Shown here one piece after another: positions 42,708-52,093 of a stretch of DNA of 64,000 nt (within the stretch, counting starts at the first letter, position 1; each line of letters opens with the position of its first letter). The notes under the pieces were generated by a model. The model did not search any database and had not been told where the DNA came from. It saw only the letters and a list, made by a program, of their open reading frames with translations. A program made the translations under genes and the position numbers. The DNA is from Streptomyces sp. Ag109_O5-10 (GTDB lineage Bacteria; Actinomycetota; Actinomycetes; Streptomycetales; Streptomycetaceae), in assembly GCF_900105755.1 (NCBI RefSeq), contig NZ_FNTQ01000001.1:7502001-7566000 (forward strand), read 5' to 3'.

Positions 42708-44363
42708 TCAGCCCTCGCTCAAGTAGTTCCGCCAGCCTCCGTACCAGGTGATGTCCTCGGCGTCCGTCAGCGCGCTCGGTTCGCACAGGAAGCCGGGGAC
42801 GCTGGTGCCGTCCGCCAGCTCCACGCTGCCCAGTGCCATCGGGCGGGGGAGTGTCGCGAGCAGGCGGCCCAGGCCCTCGGGGGGCAGGCTCCACACCTCC
42901 GTCTCGATCGCCGCGCCGCCCTCGCCCACGTGGACCAGGCCCGGCTTGGGCGGGGTCGTCGGCAGGGCGTGGAGGCGGTACACCGGGGCCGTGGTCGTCG
43001 TACGGTCCAGTACCGCCCCCAGCGCCAGGAGCTGGGGATTGAGCGGCTGGCCCGTCAGGTGGGCGCCGACCACCGCCAGGCTCACCCGGGGCTCCAGGGC
43101 GCGGGCGATCGTGGTCAGCCGGTCGTCCGTGAACGCCGGGCCGATCAGCATCACGCCGAACGGCAGGCCGCCCACCTCGCCCGCCGGTACCGCCACCGCG
43201 GCCAGGTCGAACAGGTTCGTCGAGTTGGTGAAGCGGCCCAGGCGGGCGTTGGCCCCCAGCGGGTCGGCGGCCACCTCGGCGAGGGTGGGATGGCCGGGGG
43301 TGGTGGGGAGCAGCAGGGCGTCCGCGTCGCCGAGTTCGGCCAGGGCGCGGGTGCGCAGGTCCGCCAGGCGCTCCTGGTCGGTGAAGAGCCGGTGGGCCGG
43401 GATGGCACGGGCCCGGGTGATGATGCCTGCCACGGTGGGGTCGAGACCCTCGCCACCGGACGAGATCAACTTGTCGACAAAGGCGCCCACGGCCGTGTAG
43501 CGCTCGGCCACGAACGCGCCCTCGTACAGCATCGCGGCCGCCTCGGTGAAGGGGGTCAGGTCGAGCGGGCGGATCGAGGCGCCGGCGGCGGCCAGACGGC
43601 GCACCGCCGCCTCGTAGGCCTCGGCCCAGCCCTCGTCCAGCTCACCGAGCTGGGTCAGGGGCGGGACGGCGACGCGCCAGGGGCCCGGGGGGCGCTGGGG
43701 GAGGGGCGGGAGGGACCGGTCCGGGTGGTATGTGACATAGCACAGTGCCTGCTCCGCCTCCGCCAGTGTCCGGGCGAACACCGTCACGCAGTCGAGGGAA
43801 GCGCAGGCCGGGACCACACCGGCCGTCGGGACCAGGCCGCGGGTCGGCTTGAGGCCGACGATGCCGTTGAAGGCGGCGGGGACCCGGCCGGAGCCGGCGG
43901 TGTCCGTGCCGAGGGCGAGGTCGACGATGCCGAGGGCCACGGCGACGGCCGAGCCGGAGCTGGAGCCGCCGCTGATCCGGCTGGGGTCGATCGCGTTGCG
44001 GACCGCGCCGTGCGGGGAGCGGGTGCCGACCAGGCCGGTCGCGAACTGGTCGAGGTTGGTGGTGCCGAGGACGAGTGCGCCGGCCGCCCGCAGCCGGGCC
44101 ACGGCCGGCGCGTCGGCCTCCGGTTCGTAGGCGTACGCCGGGCAGCCCGCCGTGGTGGGCAGGCCGTGCACGTCGATGTTGCCCTTGGCGGCGAACAGCC
44201 GGCCCGCGAGGGGGAGGTGCTCCCCCGCGGCCACCCGCTCGTCGATCGCGCGGGCCTCCGCCTCGGCCTCGGCCCGCGGGCGCAGGTCGATCCAGATCTC
44301 GGGCCGGTCGACGGCCCCGATGCGCGCGTAGGCGGCGCGGACCCGGGAGAGGGTGCTGGACAT
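42708..44363 (-). CDS. atzF: Allophanate hydrolase
   Basis: A 551-residue amidase-signature enzyme that hydrolyses allophanate to ammonia and CO2, the last step of the urea or guanidine carboxylase route. Catalytic Lys60 is in FAAKGNIDV, the cis-Ser in GGSSSGSAVA (134/135) and the nucleophile Ser158 in GTDTAGSGR. A C-terminal domain (~430-551) with LALGAVLDRTTTTAPVYRLHALP and GGAAIETEVWSLP is the AtzF-specific decarboxylation-associated domain. ATG 44363 follows GGAG and is 17 bp after the carboxylase stop. Last gene of the four-gene operon. Confidence 0.95.
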   Translation of the reverse strand: MSSTLSRVRAAYARIGAVDRPEIWIDLRPRAEAEAEARAIDERVAAGEHLPLAGRLFAAKGNIDVHGLPTTAGCPAYAYEPEADAPAVARLRAAGALVLGTTNLDQFATGLVGTRSPHGAVRNAIDPSRISGGSSSGSAVAVALGIVDLALGTDTAGSGRVPAAFNGIVGLKPTRGLVPTAGVVPACASLDCVTVFARTLAEAEQALCYVTYHPDRSLPPLPQRPPGPWRVAVPPLTQLGELDEGWAEAYEAAVRRLAAAGASIRPLDLTPFTEAAAMLYEGAFVAERYTAVGAFVDKLISSGGEGLDPTVAGIITRARAIPAHRLFTDQERLADLRTRALAELGDADALLLPTTPGHPTLAEVAADPLGANARLGRFTNSTNLFDLAAVAVPAGEVGGLPFGVMLIGPAFTDDRLTTIARALEPRVSLAVVGAHLTGQPLNPQLLALGAVLDRTTTTAPVYRLHALPTTPPKPGLVHVGEGGAAIETEVWSLPPEGLGRLLATLPRPMALGSVELADGTSVPGFLCEPSALTDAEDITWYGGWRNYLSEG

Positions 44364-44380
44364 GGTCGTGCTCCTGTCGC

Positions 44381-47300
44381 TCAGTTCGGGGCCGGTGCCA
44401 GGACGAGCAGGGCCGTGCCCGCCTCCACCTGGTCTCCGGGCCGGGCCAGGATCTCCGTCACCACACCGGGCACCGGCGCGTGCACCCTGGACTCCATCTT
44501 CATCGCCTCCAGGGCGAGAAGCGGCTGGCCCGCCGACACCTCGTCGCCCGGCGCCACGTTCAACTGCCATACGGAGGCCGCGTACTCGGCCTCTATCAGG
44601 CGGCCGCCCGGCGGGACGGACACCTCGGCCGGTGCGGCGGCCGGTGCGGCCGAGGCCTCCGCCCGCGCGAACTCGCCGGCCGCTTCCCAGGCGTCGCGCT
44701 CCGCCGCGAAGGCCGTCTGCTGACGTGACCTGAACTCCGCTATGGATGCGGCGTGTTCGGCGAGGAAGCTCTCGTACGCGGCGAGCGAGAAGGTGCCCTC
44801 CTCGATGCGCGGGACGAAGCGGCCCGAGGTGATGTCGGCGCGCAGGTCGAGGAGTTCGTCCGCGGACACCGGGTACCACCTGATCCGGTCGAAGAACCGC
44901 AGCAGCCACGGCATGCCCGGCTCGAACGCGCCGCGCTGCTGCCAGCCCGACCACACCTGGGTGGTACGGCCCACGAACTGGTAGCCGCCCGGACCCTCCA
45001 TGCCGTAGATGCACAGGTAGGCGCCGCCGATGCCGACGGAGTTCTCGGCGGTCCAGGTGCGGGCCGGGTTGTACTTCGTGGTGACCAGGCGGTGGCGGGG
45101 GTCCAGCGGGGTGGCGACCGGGGCGCCCAGGTACACGTCACCGAGGCCGAGGACCAGGTACTCCGCGTCGAAGACCGTGCGGTAGACCTCGTCGGGCGAG
45201 TCCAGGCCGTTGATCCGGCGGATGAACTCGATGTTCCACGGGCACCAGGGCGCGTCGTCGCGGACGCCCGCCATGTAGCGGGCGATCGCCTCGCGGGTCG
45301 CCGGGTCGTCCCAGGACAGGGGGAGGTGGACCGTGCGGGAGGGGACCACGAGTTCGTCGGTGGGCGGCAGTCCGACCACGATCTCCCGTACCGCGCCCAG
45401 GAGTCCGGTCTGGGGCAGGACGCGGGGGTCGGTGCGGATCTGGAGGGAGCGGATGCCGGGCGTGAGGTCCGTGACCCCGGGCAGCTGCGCCGCCGTCACC
45501 GCCTCCATCAGCGCGTGGACCCGCATCCGCAGGGCGAGGTCGAGCTGCATGGGGCCGAACTCGACCAGCAGGTTGTCGTCGCCGCTGCGCCGGTAGGTCA
45601 CGTCACCGTCGCGGGCCAGGACCCCGCCGTCGACGATCTCGGCGCGGGGGGCGCCCGTGACGTCGACGGGGGTGAAGCGGACCGTGTCGCCGGGACGGAG
45701 CTGGCCGAGCTTCCAGCGTTCGCCGCTCAGCACGGTCGCGGGGCAGACGAAGCCGCCCAGGGAGGGGCCGTCCGGGCCGAGCAGGACCGGCATGTCGCCG
45801 GTGTAGTCGACGGCGCCGACCGAGTACGGGGTGTCGTGGATGTTGGACGGGTGCAGGCCCGCCTCACCGCCGTCGGTGCGGGCCCAGCGCGGCTTGGGGC
45901 CGACCAGGCGTACTCCGGTGCGCGCCGAGTTGAAGTGCACCTTCCACTCGGCCGCGTAGAAGTCGCGGATGTCGTCCTCGGTGAAGAACTCCGGGGCCGC
46001 ATGGGGGCCTTCGACGGCCGCGAGCTGCCAGGCGGTGGTGAAATGCGAGCGGTCGGCGACCGGCGCGCCGTCCGTCACGGCGCCGCCGTGCAGGACGTCA
46101 CCCGTGCGCAGCGCCCGGCCGCCGTGGCCGCCGAACCGGCCCAGGGTGAAGGTGCTCGCGCTGCCGAGGAAGCCGGGGACGTCCAGGCCGCCGCCGGCGA
46201 ACAGGACGTAGGTGCGCAGGCCGTGCTCGGCGGGGGCGCCGACCTCCAGCAGGCCGCCCGCCGGGACGGTCACCGGCTCCCACTGGGCCGCGGGGGCGCC
46301 GTCGACGGTCACCGTGGCCGGGGCGCCGGTCACGCAGACGGTGGTGGGGTGGGTGAAGCGCAGGGACGGACCCTGGAGGGTGCATTCGAGGCCGGGCGCG
46401 CCCTCCGGGTTGCCCAGGGCGCGGTTGCCTAGGCGGAAGGAGCGGTCGTCCATCGGGCCGCTCGGGGGGACGCCGACCTGCCAGTGGCCGGTGCGGCCCG
46501 GCCAGTCCTGGACCGTGGTGAGCGTGCCCGCGGCGACGACCTCGATCCGGGGGGTGGGATCGGTCACCGTGGCGAGGATGGCCGTGGAGTGGGCGGCGGA
46601 ACGGAAGCGGGGGTCGGCGAGCGCGGCGCGGACCAGGCCGAGGTTGGTCTCGATGCCGTCGACGCGGGTGCGGGCCAGCGCCTCGTCCAGCCGCCGCAGC
46701 GCCTCGGCGCGGTCGGCGCCGTACGCGATCACCTTGGCGAGCATCGGGTCGTACGACGTCGTCACCTCGGTGCCGGTCTCCACCCAGCCGTCGACGCGCA
46801 CCCCGTCCGGGAACTCGACCCGGGTCAGCAGACCCGCGCTGGGCCGGTGTTCGCGGGAGGGGTCCTCGGCGTAGACGCGGGCCTCGACGGCGTGGCCCCG
46901 CGGGGTGCCCGGGTCGCGGACCACGTCGGTCTCGCCGCGGGCCAGGCGCAGCATCCAGGCGACCAGATCGACGCCGTAGATCTCCTCGGTGACCGGATGT
47001 TCCACCTGGAGGCGGGTGTTGACCTCGAGGAAGTAGGCCTCCTCGCGGGCCGCGTCGTACACGAACTCGACCGTGCCCGCGGAGCGGTAGCCGACCGAGG
47101 CGCACAGATCGCGGGCGGCGTCGGCGAGCCGGGCCCGTACGTGGCCGGGCAGGCCGGGGGCGGGGGCCTCCTCGACGACCTTCTGGTTGCGGCGCTGGAG
47201 GGAGCAGTCCCGGTCGCCGAAGGTGACGACCCGGCCCTCGCCGTCGCCGAAGACCTGGACCTCGACATGGCGGGCGCGCTCGACCAGGCGTTCCAGGAAG

Positions 47301-47893
47301 ACCCCGGAGGAGGAGAAGGAGGCGGCGGCGACCCGCTGGACGCGGTCCCAGGCGTCGGTGAGTTCGTCGGCCGATCGACATGCCGACATACCGATACCGC
47401 CACCGCCGCCGGTGGCCTTGAGCATGACCGGGTAGCCGATCGCGGACGCCTCGCGCAGGGCCTCGGGAAGGCCGTGCAGCAGACCGGTGCCGGGCGCGAG
47501 GGGGACACCGGCGGCCTGGGCCGCCGCACGTGCGGTGTGCTTGGCGCCGAACAGTTCCAGCTGTTCGGGGGTCGGGCCGACGAAGACGATCCCGGCCTCC
47601 GCGCAGCGCCGGGCGAAGTCGGCGTCCTCGGACAGGAAGCCGTAGCCGGGGTGGACCGCGCCCGCGCCGGTGTCCTTGGCCGCCTTGAGGACCAGGTCGG
47701 CGTCGAGGTACGACTCCTTCGCGGGCGCCGGGCCGAGCCGGACCGCCTCGTCGGCGAGGCGCACGTGCGGGGCCGAGCGGTCGGGGTCGGAGTAGACGGC
47801 GACCGTGCGCAGGCCCAGTTCACGGGCTGTGCGGATGACGCGGACGGCGATCTCGCCCCGGTTGGCGACCAGCAGCTTGTCGAAGGAGGTCAT
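44381..47893 (-). CDS. uca: Biotin-dependent urea carboxylase (possibly guanidine carboxylase)
   Basis: A 1170-residue single-chain carboxylase. The biotin-carboxylase part (~1-445) has the ATP-grasp loop KATGGGGGIGM and EVNTRLQVEHPVTEEIYG. The carboxyltransferase halves follow: a KipA/AHS2-like domain (~455-745, TVQDWPGRTGHWQVGVPPSGPMDD) and a KipI/AHS1-like domain (~765-1000, GDDNLLVEFGPM). The C-terminal biotinyl domain has the biotinylated Lys in LEAMKMESRVHAP. It forms allophanate from urea, or carboxyguanidine from guanidine; recent work assigns many members flanked by UAAP1/2 to guanidine. Its start ATG overlaps the UAAP2 stop (ATGA). Confidence 0.93.
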   Translation of the reverse strand: MTSFDKLLVANRGEIAVRVIRTARELGLRTVAVYSDPDRSAPHVRLADEAVRLGPAPAKESYLDADLVLKAAKDTGAGAVHPGYGFLSEDADFARRCAEAGIVFVGPTPEQLELFGAKHTARAAAQAAGVPLAPGTGLLHGLPEALREASAIGYPVMLKATGGGGGIGMSACRSADELTDAWDRVQRVAAASFSSSGVFLERLVERARHVEVQVFGDGEGRVVTFGDRDCSLQRRNQKVVEEAPAPGLPGHVRARLADAARDLCASVGYRSAGTVEFVYDAAREEAYFLEVNTRLQVEHPVTEEIYGVDLVAWMLRLARGETDVVRDPGTPRGHAVEARVYAEDPSREHRPSAGLLTRVEFPDGVRVDGWVETGTEVTTSYDPMLAKVIAYGADRAEALRRLDEALARTRVDGIETNLGLVRAALADPRFRSAAHSTAILATVTDPTPRIEVVAAGTLTTVQDWPGRTGHWQVGVPPSGPMDDRSFRLGNRALGNPEGAPGLECTLQGPSLRFTHPTTVCVTGAPATVTVDGAPAAQWEPVTVPAGGLLEVGAPAEHGLRTYVLFAGGGLDVPGFLGSASTFTLGRFGGHGGRALRTGDVLHGGAVTDGAPVADRSHFTTAWQLAAVEGPHAAPEFFTEDDIRDFYAAEWKVHFNSARTGVRLVGPKPRWARTDGGEAGLHPSNIHDTPYSVGAVDYTGDMPVLLGPDGPSLGGFVCPATVLSGERWKLGQLRPGDTVRFTPVDVTGAPRAEIVDGGVLARDGDVTYRRSGDDNLLVEFGPMQLDLALRMRVHALMEAVTAAQLPGVTDLTPGIRSLQIRTDPRVLPQTGLLGAVREIVVGLPPTDELVVPSRTVHLPLSWDDPATREAIARYMAGVRDDAPWCPWNIEFIRRINGLDSPDEVYRTVFDAEYLVLGLGDVYLGAPVATPLDPRHRLVTTKYNPARTWTAENSVGIGGAYLCIYGMEGPGGYQFVGRTTQVWSGWQQRGAFEPGMPWLLRFFDRIRWYPVSADELLDLRADITSGRFVPRIEEGTFSLAAYESFLAEHAASIAEFRSRQQTAFAAERDAWEAAGEFARAEASAAPAAAPAEVSVPPGGRLIEAEYAASVWQLNVAPGDEVSAGQPLLALEAMKMESRVHAPVPGVVTEILARPGDQVEAGTALLVLAPAPN

Positions 47894-48504
47894 GCCGCGG
47901 CCCCGGTGATCGCCATCGCCACGGCCGTCGGGTCGAAGCCGTTGCAGGGGTTGTTGATCTGCGGGCAGTTGGAGACCAGGACGAGGACGTCGCGGTCGGC
48001 GCGCAGGGACAGCTTCCGGCCGGGGGCCGAGAGCCCGTCGACGATGCCGAGGGTGCCGTCCTGCTCGACGGGCACGTTCATGTACCAGTTGATGTTGGAG
48101 ACCAGGTCGCGTTTGCCGAGGCCGTGCTTCGCGCCCTCCGCGAGGAAGTTGTCCACGCAGGCGTGCTGGGACCAGGTGTGGTGGCCGTAGCGCAGGGTGT
48201 TGGACTCCTTGGAGCAGGCGCCGCCGACCGTGTCGTGCCGGCCGACCTCGTCGGCGGTCACCGTCATCAGCGGCGTGTGCTCGTTGGAGAGCAGCACACT
48301 GCCGGTGGTGAGGAAGATGTTGCCCTGGGCGTGGACGGTGTCGGGCGCGCTGTAGCGGACCGAGGTGTCGTGGGCGTCGTAGACGAGGAAGTCCACGGCC
48401 TGGTTGCCGTGCAGGTCGGTGATGGTGAGGGTGTCGCCCCCGGCGATCACCGCGGACCAGGCGGCGCGGGCCGGGACGACGGCGGTCTGCGTGCTCGTGC
48501 TCAT
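47890..48504 (-). CDS. Urea-amidolyase-associated protein 2 (carboxyguanidine deiminase subunit candidate)
   Basis: A 204-residue member of the UAAP2 family (DUF1989). The start ATG 48504 overlaps the UAAP1 stop and the gene ends overlapping uca, so all three are translationally coupled. Conserved features are TITDLHGNQAVDFLVYDAHD, GRHDTVGGACS and a cysteine-containing C-terminal LVLVSNCPQINNPCNGFDPT. In guanidine-degrading bacteria UAAP1 and UAAP2 homologues (CgdA/CgdB) form a deiminase converting carboxyguanidine to allophanate. Assignment here is by family and operon, not by experiment. Confidence 0.9.
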   Translation of the reverse strand: MSTSTQTAVVPARAAWSAVIAGGDTLTITDLHGNQAVDFLVYDAHDTSVRYSAPDTVHAQGNIFLTTGSVLLSNEHTPLMTVTADEVGRHDTVGGACSKESNTLRYGHHTWSQHACVDNFLAEGAKHGLGKRDLVSNINWYMNVPVEQDGTLGIVDGLSAPGRKLSLRADRDVLVLVSNCPQINNPCNGFDPTAVAMAITGAAA

Positions 48505-49325
48505 GCGAGCCCCCTCGCGGCGAGGAATTCGGCGGTGTTGAGGAAGGCGCGGCGGCCTTCGGGGGTGGCGTCCCAGAGCGCGGAGCCGGGCGGGGTGGGC
48601 GCCGCGCGCCAGGCCAGCACCTGCAGGGGGGTGCTGATGTAGTCGGGGCGCGGGTCGGCCGGGTGCGGGACGTTCGCGATCAGCACGGTCACGTCCTGCT
48701 CGGCGCGGAGTGTGACGCTGCCGCCGGGGCCGGCCGGGCCGGTGAAGTCGAGCGAGCCGTCCGCGCGGACCTCCACGCCCTGGAAGAACGACAGGGACGG
48801 CGGCAGGTCGCGTGGTTCCAGGCCGTTCTTGGCCGCCGCCAGCTTGAACAGCTCGCGGCCGGCGGGGGAGGGCGACTGCGGGGTGCCGTCGCCGTACCGC
48901 TCGGTGTTGCGGACCAGGGTGGAGGTGCCGCACAGCGCGTCGTGCCGGCCGGAGGTGTCGGCGACGACGGAGGCGAGGACCCGGCCCTGGTCGGAGAGGA
49001 GCAGGACGCCCTCGCCGAGGTAGGCGTTCCACTGGACCTTGACCGTGTCGGCGACGTTCAGCCGCTCCCAGGGGCGGCCGTCGGCGTACAGCAGGAGGTG
49101 GGCGCAGGCGTCGCCGGCCGGGTCGGTCAGGCGCAGTTCGGTGCCGCGGGCCAGGACGCGGTGCGTGTAGTTGCCGCCCGCCACCGTCTCGGCCCACACC
49201 AGGTGGCCCGCCTCGCAGGGCGGGTCCGGCCAGTCGGCGGCCGGTACGACGGGCATGGCCTCGGCGCGGGTGCCCGCCTGGGCGCGGGCGTGGGCGCGGG
49301 CTCCGTACGTGGTCGCTGTCGCCAT
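48501..49325 (-). CDS. Urea-amidolyase-associated protein 1 (carboxyguanidine deiminase subunit candidate)
   Basis: A 274-residue UAAP1-family protein (DUF1989), the first gene of the operon UAAP1-UAAP2-uca-atzF. It shares the fold of UAAP2: LRLTDPAGDACAHLLLYADGRPWERLN, SGRHDALCGTST and a C-terminal VTVLIANVPHPADPRPDYISTPLQVLAWRAAP. ATG 49325 has GGAGG upstream. Thirty bp before the start lies a 22-bp perfect palindrome, which also occurs before an APC permease gene 8 kb away. A divergent TetR gene shares the promoter region. If the pathway is guanidine degradation, this subunit is needed between the carboxylase and allophanate hydrolase. Confidence 0.9.
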   Translation of the reverse strand: MATATTYGARAHARAQAGTRAEAMPVVPAADWPDPPCEAGHLVWAETVAGGNYTHRVLARGTELRLTDPAGDACAHLLLYADGRPWERLNVADTVKVQWNAYLGEGVLLLSDQGRVLASVVADTSGRHDALCGTSTLVRNTERYGDGTPQSPSPAGRELFKLAAAKNGLEPRDLPPSLSFFQGVEVRADGSLDFTGPAGPGGSVTLRAEQDVTVLIANVPHPADPRPDYISTPLQVLAWRAAPTPPGSALWDATPEGRRAFLNTAEFLAARGLA

Positions 49326-49354
49326 CGCTGACCTCCGGCTCCTTGGATGGGGGG

Positions 49355-49376
49355 ATTTCTGTCGCCCGACAGAAAT
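49355..49376. promoter_or_regulatory. 22-bp palindromic operator before the UAAP1 operon, copy 1
   Basis: ATTTCTGTCG-CC-CGACAGAAAT: perfect 10-bp arms. On the minus strand it is preceded by CCC, and the -10-like TAATTT overlaps its left arm. A close copy occurs at 57671-57693 before the APC permease, and the similarity extends past the palindrome (AGAAATTAGGG in both). The divergent TetR product is the obvious candidate binder. Confidence 0.75.
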
Positions 49377-49511
49377 TAGGGGCGGGCCGGGTCGGCGGCG
49401 TTGCCGCGGCGTAACGGCCCGGTTGCCGAGGGCTCACCGGGGGGGCGCTGGCCGGTCCGGGGGTGGCGTCGGCGTGATCGCCGTACGGGGTCGTGTGCGA
49501 GGATCGAACGC

Positions 49512-50138
49512 ATGGGGACGAGCAGTGGCCGCCGGGTCGGCCGGCCGCGGGTCGCGCAGCGACCGGACAGCGGTCTCGAACCGCGGGCCGAACTGCTCGC
49601 GGCGGCGGCCGAGTTGTTCACCACCCGCGGCTACGCGGCCACCACCACCCGGGCCGTCGCCGAACGGGCGGGCATGCGGCAGGCGTCGATGTACCACTAC
49701 GTCTCCGGCAAGGAGGATCTGCTCGCCGAGCTCCTCGAGTCCACCGTCACGCCCTCCCTGGCGTGCGCGCGGGAGCTGCTCGCGGACGACGCGACCCCCG
49801 CCGAGGAGCGGCTGCGGGTCCTGTGCCGGGCCGACGTGGAGCTGCTGTGCGCCGGGCCGCACAACCTCGGCGCGCTCTACCTGCTGCCCGAGGTCCGCAC
49901 CGAGCGGTTCGCCGGGTTCCATGCCGTACGCGCCGAGCTCAAGGACGCCTACCGGCAGTTGATCGCCGGCACGGCGGCCGGCGGGGCGCTGGCCAAGGGG
50001 GAACTGGAGCTGCGGACCGATCTCGTCTTCGGGCTGATCGAGGGCGTCATCCTCGTCCACCGCTCCGAACCGGAGCGCTCGGCCCGCGAGTTCGCCCGCG
50101 CCACGGCCGAGGCCGCGCTGCGGATCGTGGGGGTCTGA
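49512..50138 (+). CDS. TetR-family transcriptional regulator
   Basis: A 208-residue TetR protein. The N-terminal HTH (~25-70) reads LLAAAAELFTTRGYAATTTRAVAERAGMRQASMYHYVSGKEDLLAEL in overlapping motifs. The helical ligand domain is ~85-205. The start ATG 49512 gives MGTSSGRRVGRPRVAQRP with a basic arm. Divergent from the UAAP1 operon with 186 bp between starts and a 22-bp palindrome there, so it most likely represses (or derepresses on substrate) that operon and, through the second palindrome, the APC permease. The ligand is unknown, perhaps guanidine, urea or a pathway intermediate. Confidence 0.92.
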   Translation: MGTSSGRRVGRPRVAQRPDSGLEPRAELLAAAAELFTTRGYAATTTRAVAERAGMRQASMYHYVSGKEDLLAELLESTVTPSLACARELLADDATPAEERLRVLCRADVELLCAGPHNLGALYLLPEVRTERFAGFHAVRAELKDAYRQLIAGTAAGGALAKGELELRTDLVFGLIEGVILVHRSEPERSAREFARATAEAALRIVGV

Positions 50139-50473
50139 GGGGGCCCACCGGGGCGGCGCGGGTCGAGCCCCGGAGGCTCCTTTCACCCGTCACGGTGAGT
50201 GGCGCCCGTACACCTGTACGCAGTTACGGGGCGTGTTCGATCGAATGCCCTGCGTGCAAAACGACCGAGGGTACTCCAGTCCTCCGGGCGTTTTCAGGTG
50301 CTTGCCGAATATGACACGGCGTTGATCCGGTCGGACTAAGCTCGCCCGCGGCGCACCGAGTTGAGGTGAATTCGTGCGCCTGTTCCCAAACATACGGAAG
50401 ATCCAGACTGCTCCATGAACCTTCCCCCCACGAGCTCCCCCGACACCCAGCCGATTCGTCTCAGAAGGCATAC
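50139..50473. other. 335-bp region upstream of the conservon
   Basis: No gene seen. It presumably contains the cvnA promoter; a weak TGACAC (about 50310) and TAAGCT (about 50335) pair is 19 bp apart. No dyad or known developmental box (BldD-type) was recognised. Confidence 0.3.
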
Positions 50474-52093
50474 ATGGTGAGTGTGCAATCGCCTCCCGAT
50501 GGCCGTGAACTTTCCCTGGCGCGCGTGCTGTTGCTGCCCGCCATACTGATGGCCGCGGCGACCGTCGCCGCCGTCGTCCTGGTGGCGGGGTCCGCCCGGA
50601 TCGCCGTCGGCGTGTGCGGGGCCGTCGGCATGCTGCTGGTGCTCGCGACGGCGGCGGAAGCGGTGCGCCGCGGCCGCAGGCTTCAGGACGCCCGTGCCGA
50701 GCACGACCGTCACAGCGCGTATCTGGAACGGCGCCTCGCCGCGAGCGAGGAAGAGATCGAGCACCTCGGCCGGGAGGTCTTCCCGACCGCGCTCTACCGG
50801 CTGAAGGCCGGCGAGTCACCCAAAGAGGTGGTCCGCCAGCTCTTCGACGTCGACCCGCGGATGCGCCACGCCCCCGAGTCGCAGCGCCGGCTGATCCGCA
50901 TCATGCTCGACATCGTCGACGAGGAGGACCTCCAGCGCGACTCCCTGGAGCGCTCCTTCGTCAGCGTCGCCCGCCGCGTCCAGGCCATCGTCCATCAGCA
51001 GGCCCACGAACTGCGGGAGATGGAGGAGGACCACGGCCGCAACCCGGAGGTCTTCGACGACCTGCTGCGCATCGACCACGGCACGGCGCTGATCGGTCGC
51101 CTCGCCGACTCGGTCTCCGTCCTCGGCGGCGGCCGTCCCGGCCGTCAGTGGCCCAACCCCGTCGCCCTCTACAGCGTGCTGCGCGGCGCCATGTCCCGGA
51201 TCCTGGAGTACCGGCGCATCGAGCTGCACTCCATCTGCCAGGTCAACATCAAGGGCACCTCCGTCGAGCCGGTCATCCACGCGGCCGCCGAACTCCTCGA
51301 CAACGCCACCCGCTACTCGCCGCCCTCCACCAAGGTGCACGTCACCGCCGTCGAGGTGCAGTCCGGTGTGTGCATCGAGATCGAGGACGCCGGCGTCACC
51401 CTCAACGAGGAGGCCCGCGACCGCCTGGAGGGCCTGCTGGAGAAGGCCAAGCAGGGCAAGGACATCCAGGTCCTCGGCGAGAACCCGCGGCTCGGCCTCT
51501 CGGTCGTCGGCCGCCTGTGCAAGACCTACAACATGGACGTCTCGCTGCGCCCCTCCGCGTACGGCGGCGTCCGGGCCGTCCTCATCGTGCCCAGCGACAT
51601 GATGACCACCGACCCCGCCCCCGGCATCGCCCACGGCATCGGCGCCACCGGCATCCCCCAGCCCGAACTGGGCGCCCTCGAAGGCCCCAAGCGCCCGCCC
51701 AAGCGGCGCCGGCCCACCAGCCCCCGGATCCCCGCCGGGATCTCCATGGAGGACGACGTCCCCGAGGTCACCGAGTGGACGGCGGGCGGGCTGCCGCAGC
51801 GACGCAGCCGGATGAAGACGCCGCTGAGCCAGCGGATCGCCGAGCAGGCCGCCATCGAGCGTGCCGAACGCGAGGGCAACCCGACCATCTGGTCGCAGCA
51901 CAAGGAGCCCGAGCCGGAGCCCGAGCCGGAGCGCCGCGAGCCCGGCCTCTGGGTCGATGCCTTCTGGGAGGGGCTCAAGAAGAACAACCCGGGTGTCCAC
52001 CCCACCGACTTCACCCGGAACCCCACCAAGTACCTGCATCTGATCAACGATCCGGCCGGCACCGAGGCCGACGACGAGGGGGACCTCAAGTGA
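50474..52093 (+). CDS. cvnA: Conservon protein CvnA, sensor-kinase-like ATPase (RarA type)
   Basis: A 539-residue membrane-associated kinase-like protein. Two N-terminal membrane segments (ARVLLLPAILMAAATVAAVVLVAG and IAVGVCGAVGMLLVLATAAE) have a very short external loop. A coiled-coil follows (~70-110), then an H-box-like LLRIDHGTALIGRLADSV (~200) and a HATPase domain with the N-box AAELLDNATRYSPPSTKVHV and G-box GENPRLGLSVVGRL. The C-terminal ~140 residues are Pro/Arg/Glu-rich. ATG 50474 is chosen. It heads cvnA-B-C-D-P450, the arrangement of S. coelicolor cvn9 (rarABCDE), a G-protein-like system affecting aerial growth. Confidence 0.93.
   Translation: MVSVQSPPDGRELSLARVLLLPAILMAAATVAAVVLVAGSARIAVGVCGAVGMLLVLATAAEAVRRGRRLQDARAEHDRHSAYLERRLAASEEEIEHLGREVFPTALYRLKAGESPKEVVRQLFDVDPRMRHAPESQRRLIRIMLDIVDEEDLQRDSLERSFVSVARRVQAIVHQQAHELREMEEDHGRNPEVFDDLLRIDHGTALIGRLADSVSVLGGGRPGRQWPNPVALYSVLRGAMSRILEYRRIELHSICQVNIKGTSVEPVIHAAAELLDNATRYSPPSTKVHVTAVEVQSGVCIEIEDAGVTLNEEARDRLEGLLEKAKQGKDIQVLGENPRLGLSVVGRLCKTYNMDVSLRPSAYGGVRAVLIVPSDMMTTDPAPGIAHGIGATGIPQPELGALEGPKRPPKRRRPTSPRIPAGISMEDDVPEVTEWTAGGLPQRRSRMKTPLSQRIAEQAAIERAEREGNPTIWSQHKEPEPEPEPERREPGLWVDAFWEGLKKNNPGVHPTDFTRNPTKYLHLINDPAGTEADDEGDLK

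Noticed and set aside
49326..49511. Guanidine-I (ykkC) riboswitch before UAAP1
   Set aside because: I looked for the conserved ykkC core on the minus strand and did not see it; the leader between the palindrome and the start is only about 30 nt.
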